Below, piece by piece: positions 42,677 through 49,310 of a stretch of 49,328 nt of DNA; positions within the stretch are counted from its first letter, which is position 1; every line of letters starts with the position of its first letter. Where the stretch lies: the NCBI GenBank assembly GCA_017938205.1, contig JAGBCA010000044.1, positions 1 to 49,328 on the forward strand. The letters are read 5' to 3'. Below the pieces are notes generated by a model that was not told the origin of the DNA, made no database searches, and was given only the letters and a program-made list of their open reading frames with translations. Source of the stretch: Clostridia bacterium (GTDB lineage Bacteria; Bacillota; Clostridia; Oscillospirales; CAG-272). The position numbers and the translations under genes were made by a program.

Positions 42677-43141
42677 ATGGCACAAAACAAGGGTGACAGC
42701 CGCATCATTGCCGAAAACAGAAAGGCGCGGCACGATTATTTCGTGGAAGAGACGTACGAGGCAGGCATTGCGCTTTACGGCACGGAGGTCAAGTCCGTTC
42801 GCCGCGGCGGCGTGAACCTCAAGGATTCCTATTGCGATCTGCGTGACGGCGAGCTTTTCGCGCTCGGCGTACATATCAGCCCCTACGAGCAGGGAAATAT
42901 TTTTAACAAAGAGCCTTTGCGCGAGAAAAAGCTTCTGATGCACAAGCGAGAGATCATGAAGCTGCTTGGTCTTGTAACGAGAGACGGCTATACCCTCGTG
43001 CCCCTTTCCCTTTATTTCAAGGGATCGAGGGTAAAGATGTGTATCGGGCTTTGCCGAGGCAAGAAGCTTTACGACAAGCGCGACAGCATTGCAAAGCGAG
43101 ATGCGGAGCGCGAGATGGAGCGCAGGATGAAGGACAGATAA
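42677..43141 (+). CDS. smpB: SsrA-binding protein SmpB
   Basis: Binds tmRNA and delivers it to stalled ribosomes for trans-translation; 154 residues. Motifs: [83 protein letters not shown] and the basic tail [12 protein letters not shown]. Motifs are quoted in parts. The start follows GGAG-like TCGGAGATTATT with normal spacing. No tmRNA gene is visible in the window. Confidence 0.96.
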   Translation: MAQNKGDSRIIAENRKARHDYFVEETYEAGIALYGTEVKSVRRGGVNLKDSYCDLRDGELFALGVHISPYEQGNIFNKEPLREKKLLMHKREIMKLLGLVTRDGYTLVPLSLYFKGSRVKMCIGLCRGKKLYDKRDSIAKRDAEREMERRMKDR

Positions 43142-43149
43142 TGAGAATA

Positions 43150-43191
43150 AAAAAGGTTGCTCTGCGGCTATGGCGGAGCAACCTTTTTTAT
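43150..43191. terminator. Bidirectional terminator, smpB and pseudouridine synthase
   Basis: AAAAAAGGTTGCTC pairs with GAGCAACCTTTTTT around an inner GC/GC stem; A- and T-runs on both sides allow use by both convergent genes. Confidence 0.88.
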
Positions 43192-43192
43192 A

Positions 43193-43795
43193 TTATGTGA
43201 GCGTGAGAGCTGCAATTTCTTCTTTCGTGAGCGGGCGGAGCGCACCAAGGGGGAGATCTCCGAGCGATAAAGGGCCAAAGGCGATGCGTTTCAGATAAAT
43301 CACGCGGCCGCCGACGGCAAGGAGCATTTTTCGCACCTGGTGCTTTTTCCCTTCCGTGATCGTAAGCGTGCCAACGGTGACCATATCACCTTCGTGGCCG
43401 CGCAAGCGCTTTTGCTCGTATTCCGAGAGTTCGGAGCGAAGCTCGGACAAGGGGCATTCCTTCAGAACGCAAAGCTTTGCCTTCGCGGTACGCACCGTTT
43501 TATCCAGATCGATAAAAACGCCGTTCTCAAGCGCTTGCCGATCCTCATCGGTAAGGTGTCCGTGCGAATAAAAGAGATAGGTTTTCTCCACGTGATGGCG
43601 CGGATGCAAGAGGCGTGCTGTGAGAGAGCCGTCATCCGTAAACAGGAGAAGCCCCTCGGTTTCCTTATCGAGCCGTCCTACGGGAAACAGATCCCGATAC
43701 TCCTCTGGAAAGGCATCCATCACCGTTTTTCTGTTTTGATCCTTGCGTGCAGTTAACTCACCGCGCGGCTTGTGATACATCAGATATCGATACAT
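43193..43795 (-). CDS. RsuA/RluE-like rRNA pseudouridine synthase without S4 domain
   Basis: 200 residues. Only the catalytic domain is present: YLMYHKPRGELTARKD, DLFPVGRLDKETEGLLLFT with the catalytic Asp, HVEKTYLFYSHG, VGTLTITEGKKHQVRKML and FGPLSLGDLPLGALRPL. There is no N-terminal S4 domain, as in RluE and some short RsuA-like enzymes of Firmicutes. I start it at the ATG at 43795, preceded by CGGAGA; a longer frame from 43837 has no ribosome binding site. The target uridine is not predictable from sequence. Confidence 0.85.
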   Translation of the reverse strand: MYRYLMYHKPRGELTARKDQNRKTVMDAFPEEYRDLFPVGRLDKETEGLLLFTDDGSLTARLLHPRHHVEKTYLFYSHGHLTDEDRQALENGVFIDLDKTVRTAKAKLCVLKECPLSELRSELSEYEQKRLRGHEGDMVTVGTLTITEGKKHQVRKMLLAVGGRVIYLKRIAFGPLSLGDLPLGALRPLTKEEIAALTLT

Positions 43796-43818
43796 TTTTT
43801 CTCCGTTTTTGGCAAATT

Positions 43819-43836
43819 TGCAAATGATTATTTGCA
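43819..43836. promoter_or_regulatory. Possible operator, TGCAAAT inverted repeat
   Basis: TGCAAAT-GATT-ATTTGCA, a perfect 7-4-7 inverted repeat 24 bases upstream of the pseudouridine synthase start. It may bind a repressor (Fur-family boxes have a similar shape), but nothing links it to a known regulator. Confidence 0.3.
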
Positions 43837-43858
43837 TTTAGTGCGTTATTTTGCTTTT

Positions 43859-45703
43859 TTATCCCTTGCGAAGCGTGCGCATGGAATTGAGAATTGCGAG
43901 AACGGCAACACCAACATCTGCAAAAACGCCCCACCACATTCCAACAAGGCCAAACGCGCCGAGGATCAGAACACCAAGCTTCACGGCAAGGGCAAACGCG
44001 ATGTTTTGCTTCGCGATACGAACGGTCTTTTTTGCAATGCGAACGGCATCGGGGAGGCGAGAAAGCACGTCCGACATAATGACGATATCCGAGGCCTCCA
44101 TGGCGCTGTCCGTTCCTGCACGGCCCATGGCAATGCCGACGTCCGCACGCGCAAGAGAGGGCGAATCGTTGATTCCGTCTCCCACATAGGCCACGCGATT
44201 TTTCGGGTCTTTGAGAATTTCTTCAAGCGCCGCATATTTATCCTCGGGGCGCAGAGATGCTGAATATGAATCAAGACCGAGAGAATCTGCCACACTTTTT
44301 GCGGCAGCTTCGGCATCTCCCGTGAGCATATGAAGCTCTTTTACACCGAGCGACCGAAGATCCGCGAGTGCGGCCTTGGCTTCGGGCTTAACCGTGTCCG
44401 AGAGATGGATCTCTCCGAGAAGCACACCGTCACGCGCGATAAGGATCGCTCCGTTTGCAGCATCAACACGGGGATCTCTGATGCCGCATTCAGCCATCAG
44501 GCGCGCATTGCCGACAGCGACTTCCTGACCGCCGATCCTTGCGATAATGCCTTTCCCCGCAAGCTCACGCACCGCATTTGCCTGAAGGGGTGTTTGCACG
44601 GCATTCTGCAATGCCTTGGCCACAGGGTGATTAGAGCCGTATTCCGCGGCGGCCGCGAGAGCAAGCAGCTCCTGCTCTTCCCCGTGGTAGGCGATCACGT
44701 GAGATACGGAAAAAGCACCCGTAGTAAGCGTTCCCGTTTTATCAAAAACAAAGTGTGTTGCCTTTGCAAGGGGTGAAAATACGTTTCCGCCCTTAAAAAG
44801 CACGCCGCGCGAGGCCGCGCCGCCGATGCCGCCAAAAAACGCCATCGGAACGGAGATCACGAGCGCGCAGGGGCAGGACACAACGAGAAACAAAAGTGCG
44901 CGGCGCACGCATTCAACAAGCGGCGCAAGTCCAAACAAGGGAGGAACGAGAGCAAGCATAAGCGCCGCGCCCACAACGAGCGGCGTATACCAGACAGCGA
45001 ATTTCGTAATAAAGTTCTCTTCCTTGGATTTATTCTCCGAGGCGGTTTCCACCAGGGAGAGAATACGCGCGGCCGCGCTTTCCTCCGCAGGGCGCAAGGC
45101 CTCTGCCGTCAGCATACCGCTGACGATCACGGTTCCGCTATCCAGGGCATCCGAAACGGTGACGGCACGGAGACGAGATTCACCCGTTAAGGCAGAGGTA
45201 TCCACATCGGCAGAGCCTGTGAGGATCTTAGCATCCAGGGGCACACGGTCACCTGCGCGCAAAAGAAGCGTTGCTCCTACGGGCACCTCCTCGGCATCCA
45301 TCTCCTCTTCCCCCTCTGCGGTGAGGACGGTGGCGGTATCGGGGCATATTTCCATTAAGGAACGGATGGAGCTGCGCGCTTTTTTCACGGCACGCTCCTG
45401 AAAGTATTCTCCGACCGAATAAAAGAGCATGACGGCAACGGCCTCGGTATATTCTCCGATGCACATAGCACCGATTGAGGCGATGCACATCAAGAATTTT
45501 TCATCCAGAAGGTCGCGGCGCAGAAGTCCGCGCACGGCATCAAGCGCCACCGGCCAACCAACGAGCGCCAAAGCCGCTATAAAGAGGCAAAGTGCGATAG
45601 CGAACGAGATCGGCCGCAGAAGAAGTGCCACGATCAGGACGAGCATGGACGAAAAAACAGGTGTGAGCGGATGCGAAACGATGGATTTTATTTTTTTCTT
45701 CAT
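43859..45703 (-). CDS. P1B-type heavy-metal (Zn/Cd/Pb) exporting ATPase
   Basis: 614 residues, a membrane pump that expels divalent metal using ATP. Six or more membrane helices; transport motif SCPCALVISVPMAFFGG near residue 275 (CPC), phosphorylation motif DKTGTLTTG near 320, HP in NHPVAKAL, and GDGINDSPSLARADVG near 507. The CPC motif with the final-helix Asp (GVFADVGVAVLAILN) fits the P1B-2 Zn/Cd/Pb class. It has no N-terminal metal-binding domain; that domain is the separate HMA protein next door. The ATG at 45703 is chosen; a longer start at 45760 would begin inside the intergenic hairpin. Confidence 0.92.
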   Translation of the reverse strand: MKKKIKSIVSHPLTPVFSSMLVLIVALLLRPISFAIALCLFIAALALVGWPVALDAVRGLLRRDLLDEKFLMCIASIGAMCIGEYTEAVAVMLFYSVGEYFQERAVKKARSSIRSLMEICPDTATVLTAEGEEEMDAEEVPVGATLLLRAGDRVPLDAKILTGSADVDTSALTGESRLRAVTVSDALDSGTVIVSGMLTAEALRPAEESAAARILSLVETASENKSKEENFITKFAVWYTPLVVGAALMLALVPPLFGLAPLVECVRRALLFLVVSCPCALVISVPMAFFGGIGGAASRGVLFKGGNVFSPLAKATHFVFDKTGTLTTGAFSVSHVIAYHGEEQELLALAAAAEYGSNHPVAKALQNAVQTPLQANAVRELAGKGIIARIGGQEVAVGNARLMAECGIRDPRVDAANGAILIARDGVLLGEIHLSDTVKPEAKAALADLRSLGVKELHMLTGDAEAAAKSVADSLGLDSYSASLRPEDKYAALEEILKDPKNRVAYVGDGINDSPSLARADVGIAMGRAGTDSAMEASDIVIMSDVLSRLPDAVRIAKKTVRIAKQNIAFALAVKLGVLILGAFGLVGMWWGVFADVGVAVLAILNSMRTLRKG

Positions 45704-45733
45704 AATCTTACCTATGATTCTTTTTCGAAAAAT

Positions 45734-45772
45734 GAGCAGCTCTTTTGCGCGAAGGCGCAAGGAGAGCTGCTC
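45734..45772 (-). terminator. Strong hairpin between HMA gene and ATPase gene
   Basis: GAGCAGCTCT pairs with AGAGCTGCTC, with an inner TTGCGC/GCGCAA stem. On the minus strand ATTTTT follows, so it may partly terminate or be a processing site, giving more chaperone than pump. Confidence 0.6.
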
Positions 45773-45777
45773 TCGGG

Positions 45778-45993
45778 TTATGCTTCGATCACAACGTTCT
45801 TAGAAAACTTTGCGGCGGTCTCCTTCACAAGCGCAAGGGCGGCATCGGCATCAAGGCTCGTTTCCACCGTTACCTTCTCCGTGAGAAAATTGATCTTCGC
45901 GCTCTCGATCCCCTCTTCCTTTTCAAGCATAGCAGAAAGCTTTGCGGCACAGTTCGGGCAATCAAGACCTGTGATGGTGTACTTACATTTCAT
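45778..45993 (-). CDS. Heavy-metal-associated (HMA) domain chaperone
   Basis: 71 residues, a single HMA ferredoxin-like fold (beta-alpha-beta-beta-alpha-beta). The metal motif is GLDCPNCAAKL (Cys-x-x-Cys), a variant of GMTCxxC in which Asp precedes Cys as in Zn/Cd HMA domains. It probably hands metal to the neighbouring ATPase, or is that pump's detached N-terminal domain. It lies between the repressor and pump genes and shares their operator. Confidence 0.88.
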   Translation of the reverse strand: MKCKYTITGLDCPNCAAKLSAMLEKEEGIESAKINFLTEKVTVETSLDADAALALVKETAAKFSKNVVIEA

Positions 45994-46029
45994 GGTGGTT
46001 TTCTCCTTATCTATTATATTTATTAAAAT

Positions 46030-46395
46030 TCATTCTTCAACGTGTGCGAGGGCGGTTTCTATGATCGAGCCAACGTGATCGTCCGCAAGCGTGTAATACA
46101 CGTTTTTCCCCACCTTTCGATAGGAAACGAGATCGCTTTGACGCAGTATCTTCAACTGATGGGAAACGGCGGATTTCGTCATTCCCAAAAGATCCGCAAG
46201 ATCGCAGACGCAGAGAGGCGCGCCGTCCAAGGCGAACAATATACGCATTCGCGTGCTGTCTCCGAGGATCTTAAAAAAATCCGAAAGCTCGTATAGCGTT
46301 GTTTCCTCCGGCATTTTTCCGAGGCTTTCTGCCACGGCTGCATGGTGATGCTCTTCGCGCTCGCAGGTTGGCAATTTTTCAACTTTGTGCTTCAT
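46030..46395 (-). CDS. ArsR/SmtB-family metal-sensing repressor (CadC-like)
   Basis: 121 residues, winged helix-turn-helix (LCVCDLADLLGMTKSAVSHQLKILRQSDLVSYRKVGKNVYY quoted in parts; recognition helix about 73-85). Two metal sites are visible. The alpha-3N site has C62 and C64 in LCVCDLA plus an N-terminal Cys11 beside HHH (residues 16-18), as in CadC. The alpha-5 site has D105, H107, H118 and E121, the exact spacing of SmtB. It should therefore sense Zn, Cd or Pb. An inverted repeat matching ArsR operators lies at 46410-46427 in its own promoter region, so it autoregulates the whole module. Confidence 0.92.
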   Translation of the reverse strand: MKHKVEKLPTCEREEHHHAAVAESLGKMPEETTLYELSDFFKILGDSTRMRILFALDGAPLCVCDLADLLGMTKSAVSHQLKILRQSDLVSYRKVGKNVYYTLADDHVGSIIETALAHVEE

Positions 46396-46409
46396 TTTTG
46401 CTCCTAACG

Positions 46410-46427
46410 GTTGAACGGTTGTTCAAC
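46410..46427. promoter_or_regulatory. ArsR-family operator
   Basis: GTTGAAC-GGTT-GTTCAAC, a perfect inverted repeat of 7-bp arms just downstream of the -10 box, where bound repressor would block transcription. It resembles known SmtB/CadC half-sites (TGAAC...GTTCA). Confidence 0.8.
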
Positions 46428-46434
46428 TGTTTGC

Positions 46435-46463
46435 ATTATATCATAAAATTCCGAGAAAGTCAA
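46435..46463 (-). promoter_or_regulatory. Promoter of the metal-efflux operon
   Basis: TTGACT (46458-46463), 17-base spacer, TATAAT (46435-46440), minus strand. Confidence 0.85.
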
Positions 46464-46515
46464 GCGGTGCCTCAGTTTTTTTCGAAAAATTTCTCAATAT
46501 TTTTTCAAAAAGGGG

Positions 46516-46544
46516 TTGACAAACGAATTTCAATCGTGTATAAT
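46516..46544 (+). promoter_or_regulatory. Promoter of tRNA-Leu
   Basis: TTGACA (46516-46521), 17-base spacer, TATAAT (46539-46544), plus strand, 14 bases before the tRNA. Confidence 0.9.
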
Positions 46545-46558
46545 ATATACCGTGCTCC

Positions 46559-46642
46559 GCGGGAGTGGCGGAACTGGCAGACGCGCACGTTTGAGGGGCG
46601 TGTGGTTTTACCGTACGGGTTCAATTCCCGTCTCCCGCACCA
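46559..46642 (+). tRNA. tRNA-Leu(GAG)
   Basis: 84 bases including an encoded CCA. Acceptor stem GCGGGAG/CTCCCGC, anticodon stem CACGT/GCGTG (one G-U) around loop TTGAGGG with anticodon GAG, a long class II variable arm (GGTTTTACC), and T arm ACGGG-TTCAATT-CCCGT. Its last 16 bases plus one recur at 48795, so it is the probable integration target of the adjacent accessory DNA. Confidence 0.94.
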
Positions 46643-46643
46643 A
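46627..46643 (+). repeat. Attachment-site candidate, copy in the tRNA 3' end
   Basis: CCCGTCTCCCGCACCAA, identical to 48795-48811. It covers the 3' half of the T stem, the acceptor strand and CCA. Confidence 0.65.
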
Positions 46644-46648
46644 TATGA

Positions 46649-46682
46649 GCCTAAGTTGAACCATCAGCTTAGGCTTTTTTAT
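46649..46682 (+). terminator. Terminator after tRNA-Leu
   Basis: GCCTAAG and CTTAGGC pair around a 12-base loop, followed by TTTTTT. Confidence 0.85.
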
Positions 46683-46711
46683 TTGACAAATTGCAATAAA
46701 AGTGGTATAAT
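46683..46711 (+). promoter_or_regulatory. Promoter of the small zinc-ribbon gene
   Basis: TTGACA (46683-46688), 17-base spacer, TATAAT (46706-46711), plus strand. Confidence 0.88.
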
Positions 46712-46740
46712 AATAAAAAACATTTTAGGGGGTATTTTTT

Positions 46741-46953
46741 GTGTTGAAAATTCATAAAACAATTTGTTCGCATTGTGGCAAAGAATATGCTTATGAAAAC
46801 AGAGGCGATGTTTATGCTGGTGGTAAAGATAGTGAAAATGTAAAATGCCCGTATTGCAAAAAAACAGATTTCTCAGAAATGACAAGCGGCTATTTTTGTA
46901 GTTACAAACTCGACGAAAATGGGAAGCCCGACCTTTTAGGGAAAATAAAGTAA
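46741..46953 (+). CDS. Small zinc-ribbon protein
   Basis: 70 residues, starting at a GTG at 46741, 8 bases after TTAGGGGG. Two Cys-x-x-Cys knuckles (CSHCGKEY and KCPYCKKTD) about 25 residues apart form one zinc ribbon; no other domain. It is the first gene inside the segment bounded by the repeated tRNA end and has its own strong promoter and terminator. Function unknown; such proteins often bind nucleic acids or partner proteins. Confidence 0.7.
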   Translation: MLKIHKTICSHCGKEYAYENRGDVYAGGKDSENVKCPYCKKTDFSEMTSGYFCSYKLDENGKPDLLGKIK

Positions 46954-46977
46954 TCGGTTAACATTAGTATACAAAGC

Positions 46978-47012
46978 AACAAGGCGAGCCATAAAAACTC
47001 GCCTTGTTTTCT
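46978..47012. terminator. Bidirectional terminator between the two zinc-ribbon genes
   Basis: CAAGGCGAG and CTCGCCTTG pair, followed by TTTTCTT on the plus strand; A-rich bases on the left side allow minus-strand use. Confidence 0.75.
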
Positions 47013-48172
47013 TAATTTATTGCTCGCTTAAAATATTTGACAATATCAACAAACCAACCAATATAAAATAGACCTACTGTAAAAATATACAGAATTCCCA
47101 TACCAACTTTGCCTTCTGCAAATTTGTGCACACCAAAATATCCTAAAAACAGACATAAGAAGAATAAAAGCCAATCATTTGATTTTGATGACTTTGATGT
47201 GCTTCTATGTGAAGAAGTATAGGAACTTACACTACTACTATATGATGATGTCGAAGAAGACTCTCTACGTGGCGTATGTGTAGAAGTTGTGTGAGTTGCT
47301 CTTTCCCTCGTATGCTTCACTTTGTATGGCTCATCTGTATAATAATGATACAGAAGCGTATGGCATACTTTACAAGTGTACTCATCAGCTTTATAATTAA
47401 ATTCATATTGTTTATTTAGCAGAGAACCACAATTCGGACAGTAAAACTTTTGAACTTCGCTTCTGCTTTCGCTGTGTGTTGTCTTACTTCTGCCATAGTC
47501 TGAGTAGGAATATCCACTGCTACTATGTGAATGTGAAGAAGTGTAACCGCTAGAACTATGTTCTTCTTTTTCTTCGACTACTTCGTATTCATCATCACAA
47601 TAATCGTGATGAAGTTTTGTACCGCAAGAACTACAAGTCCAATCATCATCGTATTTATTAAATCCCAATTGGTCATTTAACTCATCACCGCAGTTAGGAC
47701 ACTCAAATTTATCTTCCTCGTCCTCGTCAGAGGATTCTTCGTCTTCGACCACCGAAAAGCCATCGCAAGTATAATCACGATGAAGTTTTGCACCGCAAAA
47801 AGAACATTCGCAATCATTATCATATTCGTTAAAACCGAACTGTTTATTTAGCACACCATCACAATTAGGACATCGAATGATGTCACTTTCGTCTATGATA
47901 TCATCTTCCGTTATGCCATTAGTATGTCCGCATTCAGTACAAGTCCAAGAGCCTAAACTATCAGAAAATCCGTACTGTCTATTAAGAAGAGCATTACAAC
48001 AATCGCAACGCCATTCAACACCCTCAAATGTATCTCCATCATAAATATCATCATCCATTAAATGTTGACCACATTCTGTGCAAGTCCAAGAGCCTTTGTC
48101 GGGGTCGAAACCATATTGATCGTTCAATGTTGCTCCACAATTTGGGCAATAATATTCATCACCGTAACTCAT
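47012..48172 (-). CDS. Five-fold zinc-ribbon repeat protein with C-terminal TM2 membrane domain
   Basis: 386 residues. Five homologous zinc ribbons, each C-P-N-C or C-D-C-C, then L-N-x-Q-(Y/F/L)-x-F, then C-x-x-C after about 18 residues: CPNCGATLNDQYGF, CDCCNALLNRQYGF, CPNCDGVLNKQFGF, CPNCGDELNDQLGF, CPNCGSLLNKQYEF. Acidic linkers separate them; a Ser/Thr/Tyr-rich disordered region lies between units 4 and 5 and after unit 5. The C terminus (about residues 330-386) is a TM2 domain with two membrane helices and the motif FLGYFGVHKFAEGKVGMGIL. The ATG at 48172 has GGGAGG four bases upstream. It lies behind a structured, terminator-containing leader. I know no characterised protein of this build; it may be a metal-responsive membrane sensor or scaffold. 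Confidence 0.8.
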   Translation of the reverse strand: MSYGDEYYCPNCGATLNDQYGFDPDKGSWTCTECGQHLMDDDIYDGDTFEGVEWRCDCCNALLNRQYGFSDSLGSWTCTECGHTNGITEDDIIDESDIIRCPNCDGVLNKQFGFNEYDNDCECSFCGAKLHRDYTCDGFSVVEDEESSDEDEEDKFECPNCGDELNDQLGFNKYDDDWTCSSCGTKLHHDYCDDEYEVVEEKEEHSSSGYTSSHSHSSSGYSYSDYGRSKTTHSESRSEVQKFYCPNCGSLLNKQYEFNYKADEYTCKVCHTLLYHYYTDEPYKVKHTRERATHTTSTHTPRRESSSTSSYSSSVSSYTSSHRSTSKSSKSNDWLLFFLCLFLGYFGVHKFAEGKVGMGILYIFTVGLFYIGWFVDIVKYFKRAIN

Positions 48173-48193
48173 AAGTCCTCCCAAAGTCCTATA

Positions 48194-48227
48194 AAATCAA
48201 AAAGGTGCGCAGCCGAAACCACGCACC
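48194..48227 (-). terminator. Attenuator-type terminator in the zinc-ribbon/TM2 leader
   Basis: GGTGCG pairs with CGCACC around TGGTTTCGGCTG, followed by TTTTTGATTTT on the minus strand. It lies between the promoter and the gene, 22 bases before the start codon. Confidence 0.75.
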
Positions 48228-48250
48228 GAAAAACGCAGTTTCGCTTCTGT

Positions 48251-48343
48251 TGCGACACAGTTCACGTCCGAAGATATGACAAGCAAAGCCTACGTTTTTA
48301 CCAAGCATAGACTTCGGACGAAAAAATATTCAACTGTGTCGCA
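48251..48343 (-). ncRNA. Long hairpin leader RNA upstream of the zinc-ribbon/TM2 gene
   Basis: Two complementary segments: AACTGTGTCGCA (48332-48343) with TGCGACACAGTT (48251-48262), and CTTCGGACG (48312-48320) with CGTCCGAAG (48265-48273). They give 21 base pairs broken by an asymmetric internal loop (11 bases, A/T-rich, against 2) and an apical region of 38 bases. The predicted transcription start coincides with the outer end of the stem. With the terminator at 48194-48227 this is either a cis-regulatory leader or a roughly 145-base small RNA. Confidence 0.6.
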
Positions 48344-48348
48344 CGATT

Positions 48349-48377
48349 ATTATACCACGTTTTTATAGATATTTCAA
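48349..48377 (-). promoter_or_regulatory. Promoter of the zinc-ribbon/TM2 leader
   Basis: TTGAAA (48372-48377), 17-base spacer, TATAAT (48349-48354), minus strand. Confidence 0.85.
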
Positions 48378-48794
48378 GTAGTATTAAATAATAAAAAATA
48401 GATTTTGGCACCGTGGCGTGTGCTTGTCTTGATACAAGTCGGCTCGCTACGCTCGCCAGCTCCCTCCCGGAGGGAGCCTTTGACACAAGGACATTCTGCC
48501 CTGACTTTTTATTTGTTTTCTGCTTATCGGCAATAGCCTTTATTGAACCACGCGACTATCGCGTGGTTTTCGTTATACAACAAAAGGCAAGGCCTATCGG
48601 CTTTGCCTTTTTGTTTTGCGGGAAAGCCATCACTCTGCCGAGTATAAAACTCGCCAGAGTGATACCACGGGAATTGAAGGTTCCCCACCACCGTCGCATA
48701 GTCGTCGATCGTCGGGCCATAGCCCTTCTCCGACTCCTTGCTTTGGGCGGTTTCGGCTTCGCGAAAACAGTTATCAACTGTTTTCGCTCGCCTA
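48378..48794. other. Hairpin-rich stretch without a convincing gene
   Basis: Contains GCTCCCTCC-CGGAGGGAGC-like palindrome (48459-48477), ACCACGCGA/TCGCGTGGT followed by TTTTCG (48547-48567), AAAAGGCAA/TTGCCTTTT (48582-48611) and GCGAAAACAGTT-ATC-AACTGTTTTCGC (48761-48787). A minus-strand frame (48524-48940) is open through these hairpins and ends LLLYNENHAIVAWFNKGYCR, but it has no ribosome binding site and no recognised family, so I do not call it a gene. Confidence 0.5.
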
Positions 48795-48811
48795 CCCGTC
48801 TCCCGCACCAA
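48795..48811 (+). repeat. Attachment-site candidate, second copy of the tRNA-Leu 3' end
   Basis: Identical over 17 bases to 46627-46643 including CCA. No tRNA body precedes it. It is followed at once by a near-perfect terminator-like palindrome, as expected if the original 3' flank of the tRNA was displaced by an insertion. Confidence 0.6.
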
Positions 48812-48853
48812 AAAATGACTGTAATTTTGATACAAAATTGCAGTCATTTTTTT
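48811..48853 (+). terminator. Terminator-like palindrome after the second att copy
   Basis: AAAAAATGACTG and CAGTCATTTTTTT enclose AATTTT-GATAC-AAAATT, a nearly perfect inverted repeat ending in T7. Probably the displaced terminator of the tRNA gene. Confidence 0.65.
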
Positions 48854-48855
48854 AT

Positions 48856-49050
48856 CCATTACGGAGTAATGGTATATCATCACGCAACTTGTTTGCGTGC
48901 ATATCATCAAAAAGAGCGAGAAAATCGCTCTTTTTTGCATATCATCACGCTTTAGCGTGTGTTAAAACTCCGTAATGATGATATACAATGCTCCGCATTG
49001 ATGATATCCAGCCACTTCGTGCCTGATGATATACACTTTCTGCGAAAGTG
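48856..49050. repeat. Dyad-symmetric array of seven short hairpins
   Basis: Hairpins at 48856-48872 (CCATTAC/GTAATGG), 48881-48899 (CACGCAA/TTGCGTG), 48909-48935 (AAAAAGAGCGA/TCGCTCTTTTT), 48946-48959 (CACGC/GCGTG), 48987-48999 (AATGC/GCATT), 49011-49023 (GCCAC/GTGCC, one mismatch) and 49034-49050 (CACTTTC/GAAAGTG). Linkers are ATATCATCA three times (48874, 48901, 48939), then its complement TGATGATAT three times (48976, 48999, 49024). Stem sequences differ while linkers and small loops are conserved, so this is an organised array, not a simple repeat. Confidence 0.75.
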
Positions 49051-49094
49051 ATTAAAGTTACAAGCTTTTTTTGTTTTTAGCCGTAAAATACAAA

Positions 49095-49147
49095 TCGTTC
49101 ACTTTATACCCTTTTCGTTCAATTTATGAGGTATCGTTCAATTTGTG
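49095..49147 (+). repeat. Three iteron-like direct repeats
   Basis: TCGTTCACTTTATAC, TCGTTCAATTTATGA and TCGTTCAATTTGTGT start at 49095, 49115 and 49134, spaced 20 and 19 bases. They lie 20-70 bases upstream of a promoter, on about the same helix face, and probably bind a regulator or replication/conjugation initiator. Confidence 0.6.
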
Positions 49148-49165
49148 TTTTACTGAAGAAACACA

Positions 49166-49194
49166 TTGATTTTAGTTAGATTTTGTGCTATAAT
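49166..49194 (+). promoter_or_regulatory. Promoter reading out of the right edge
   Basis: TTGATT (49166-49171), 17-base spacer, TATAAT (49189-49194). The leader after it can form GAGCTTTT/AAAAGCTC (about 49229-49281) and CTCAAA/TTTGAG hairpins. Confidence 0.75.
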
Positions 49195-49310
49195 AAACTC
49201 ACCGATAAACCTGTTACTGTTTGTCAAGAGCTTTTTGAAAAAATACAAATAAAAAAGGCGTAACAACAAAGCCGAAAAGCTCAAACAATTTTGAGTGTTG
49301 AAAAAAGGGC

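Noticed and set aside
46410-46427. Terminator in the metal operon leader
   Set aside because: The GTTGAAC/GTTCAAC repeat has no T-run, is short, and its position and sequence fit an ArsR-family operator better.
48856-49050. CRISPR array, given the repeated ATATCATCA linkers
   Set aside because: The constant part is only 9 bases, inverts at the midpoint, and the variable parts are self-complementary hairpins rather than unique spacers.
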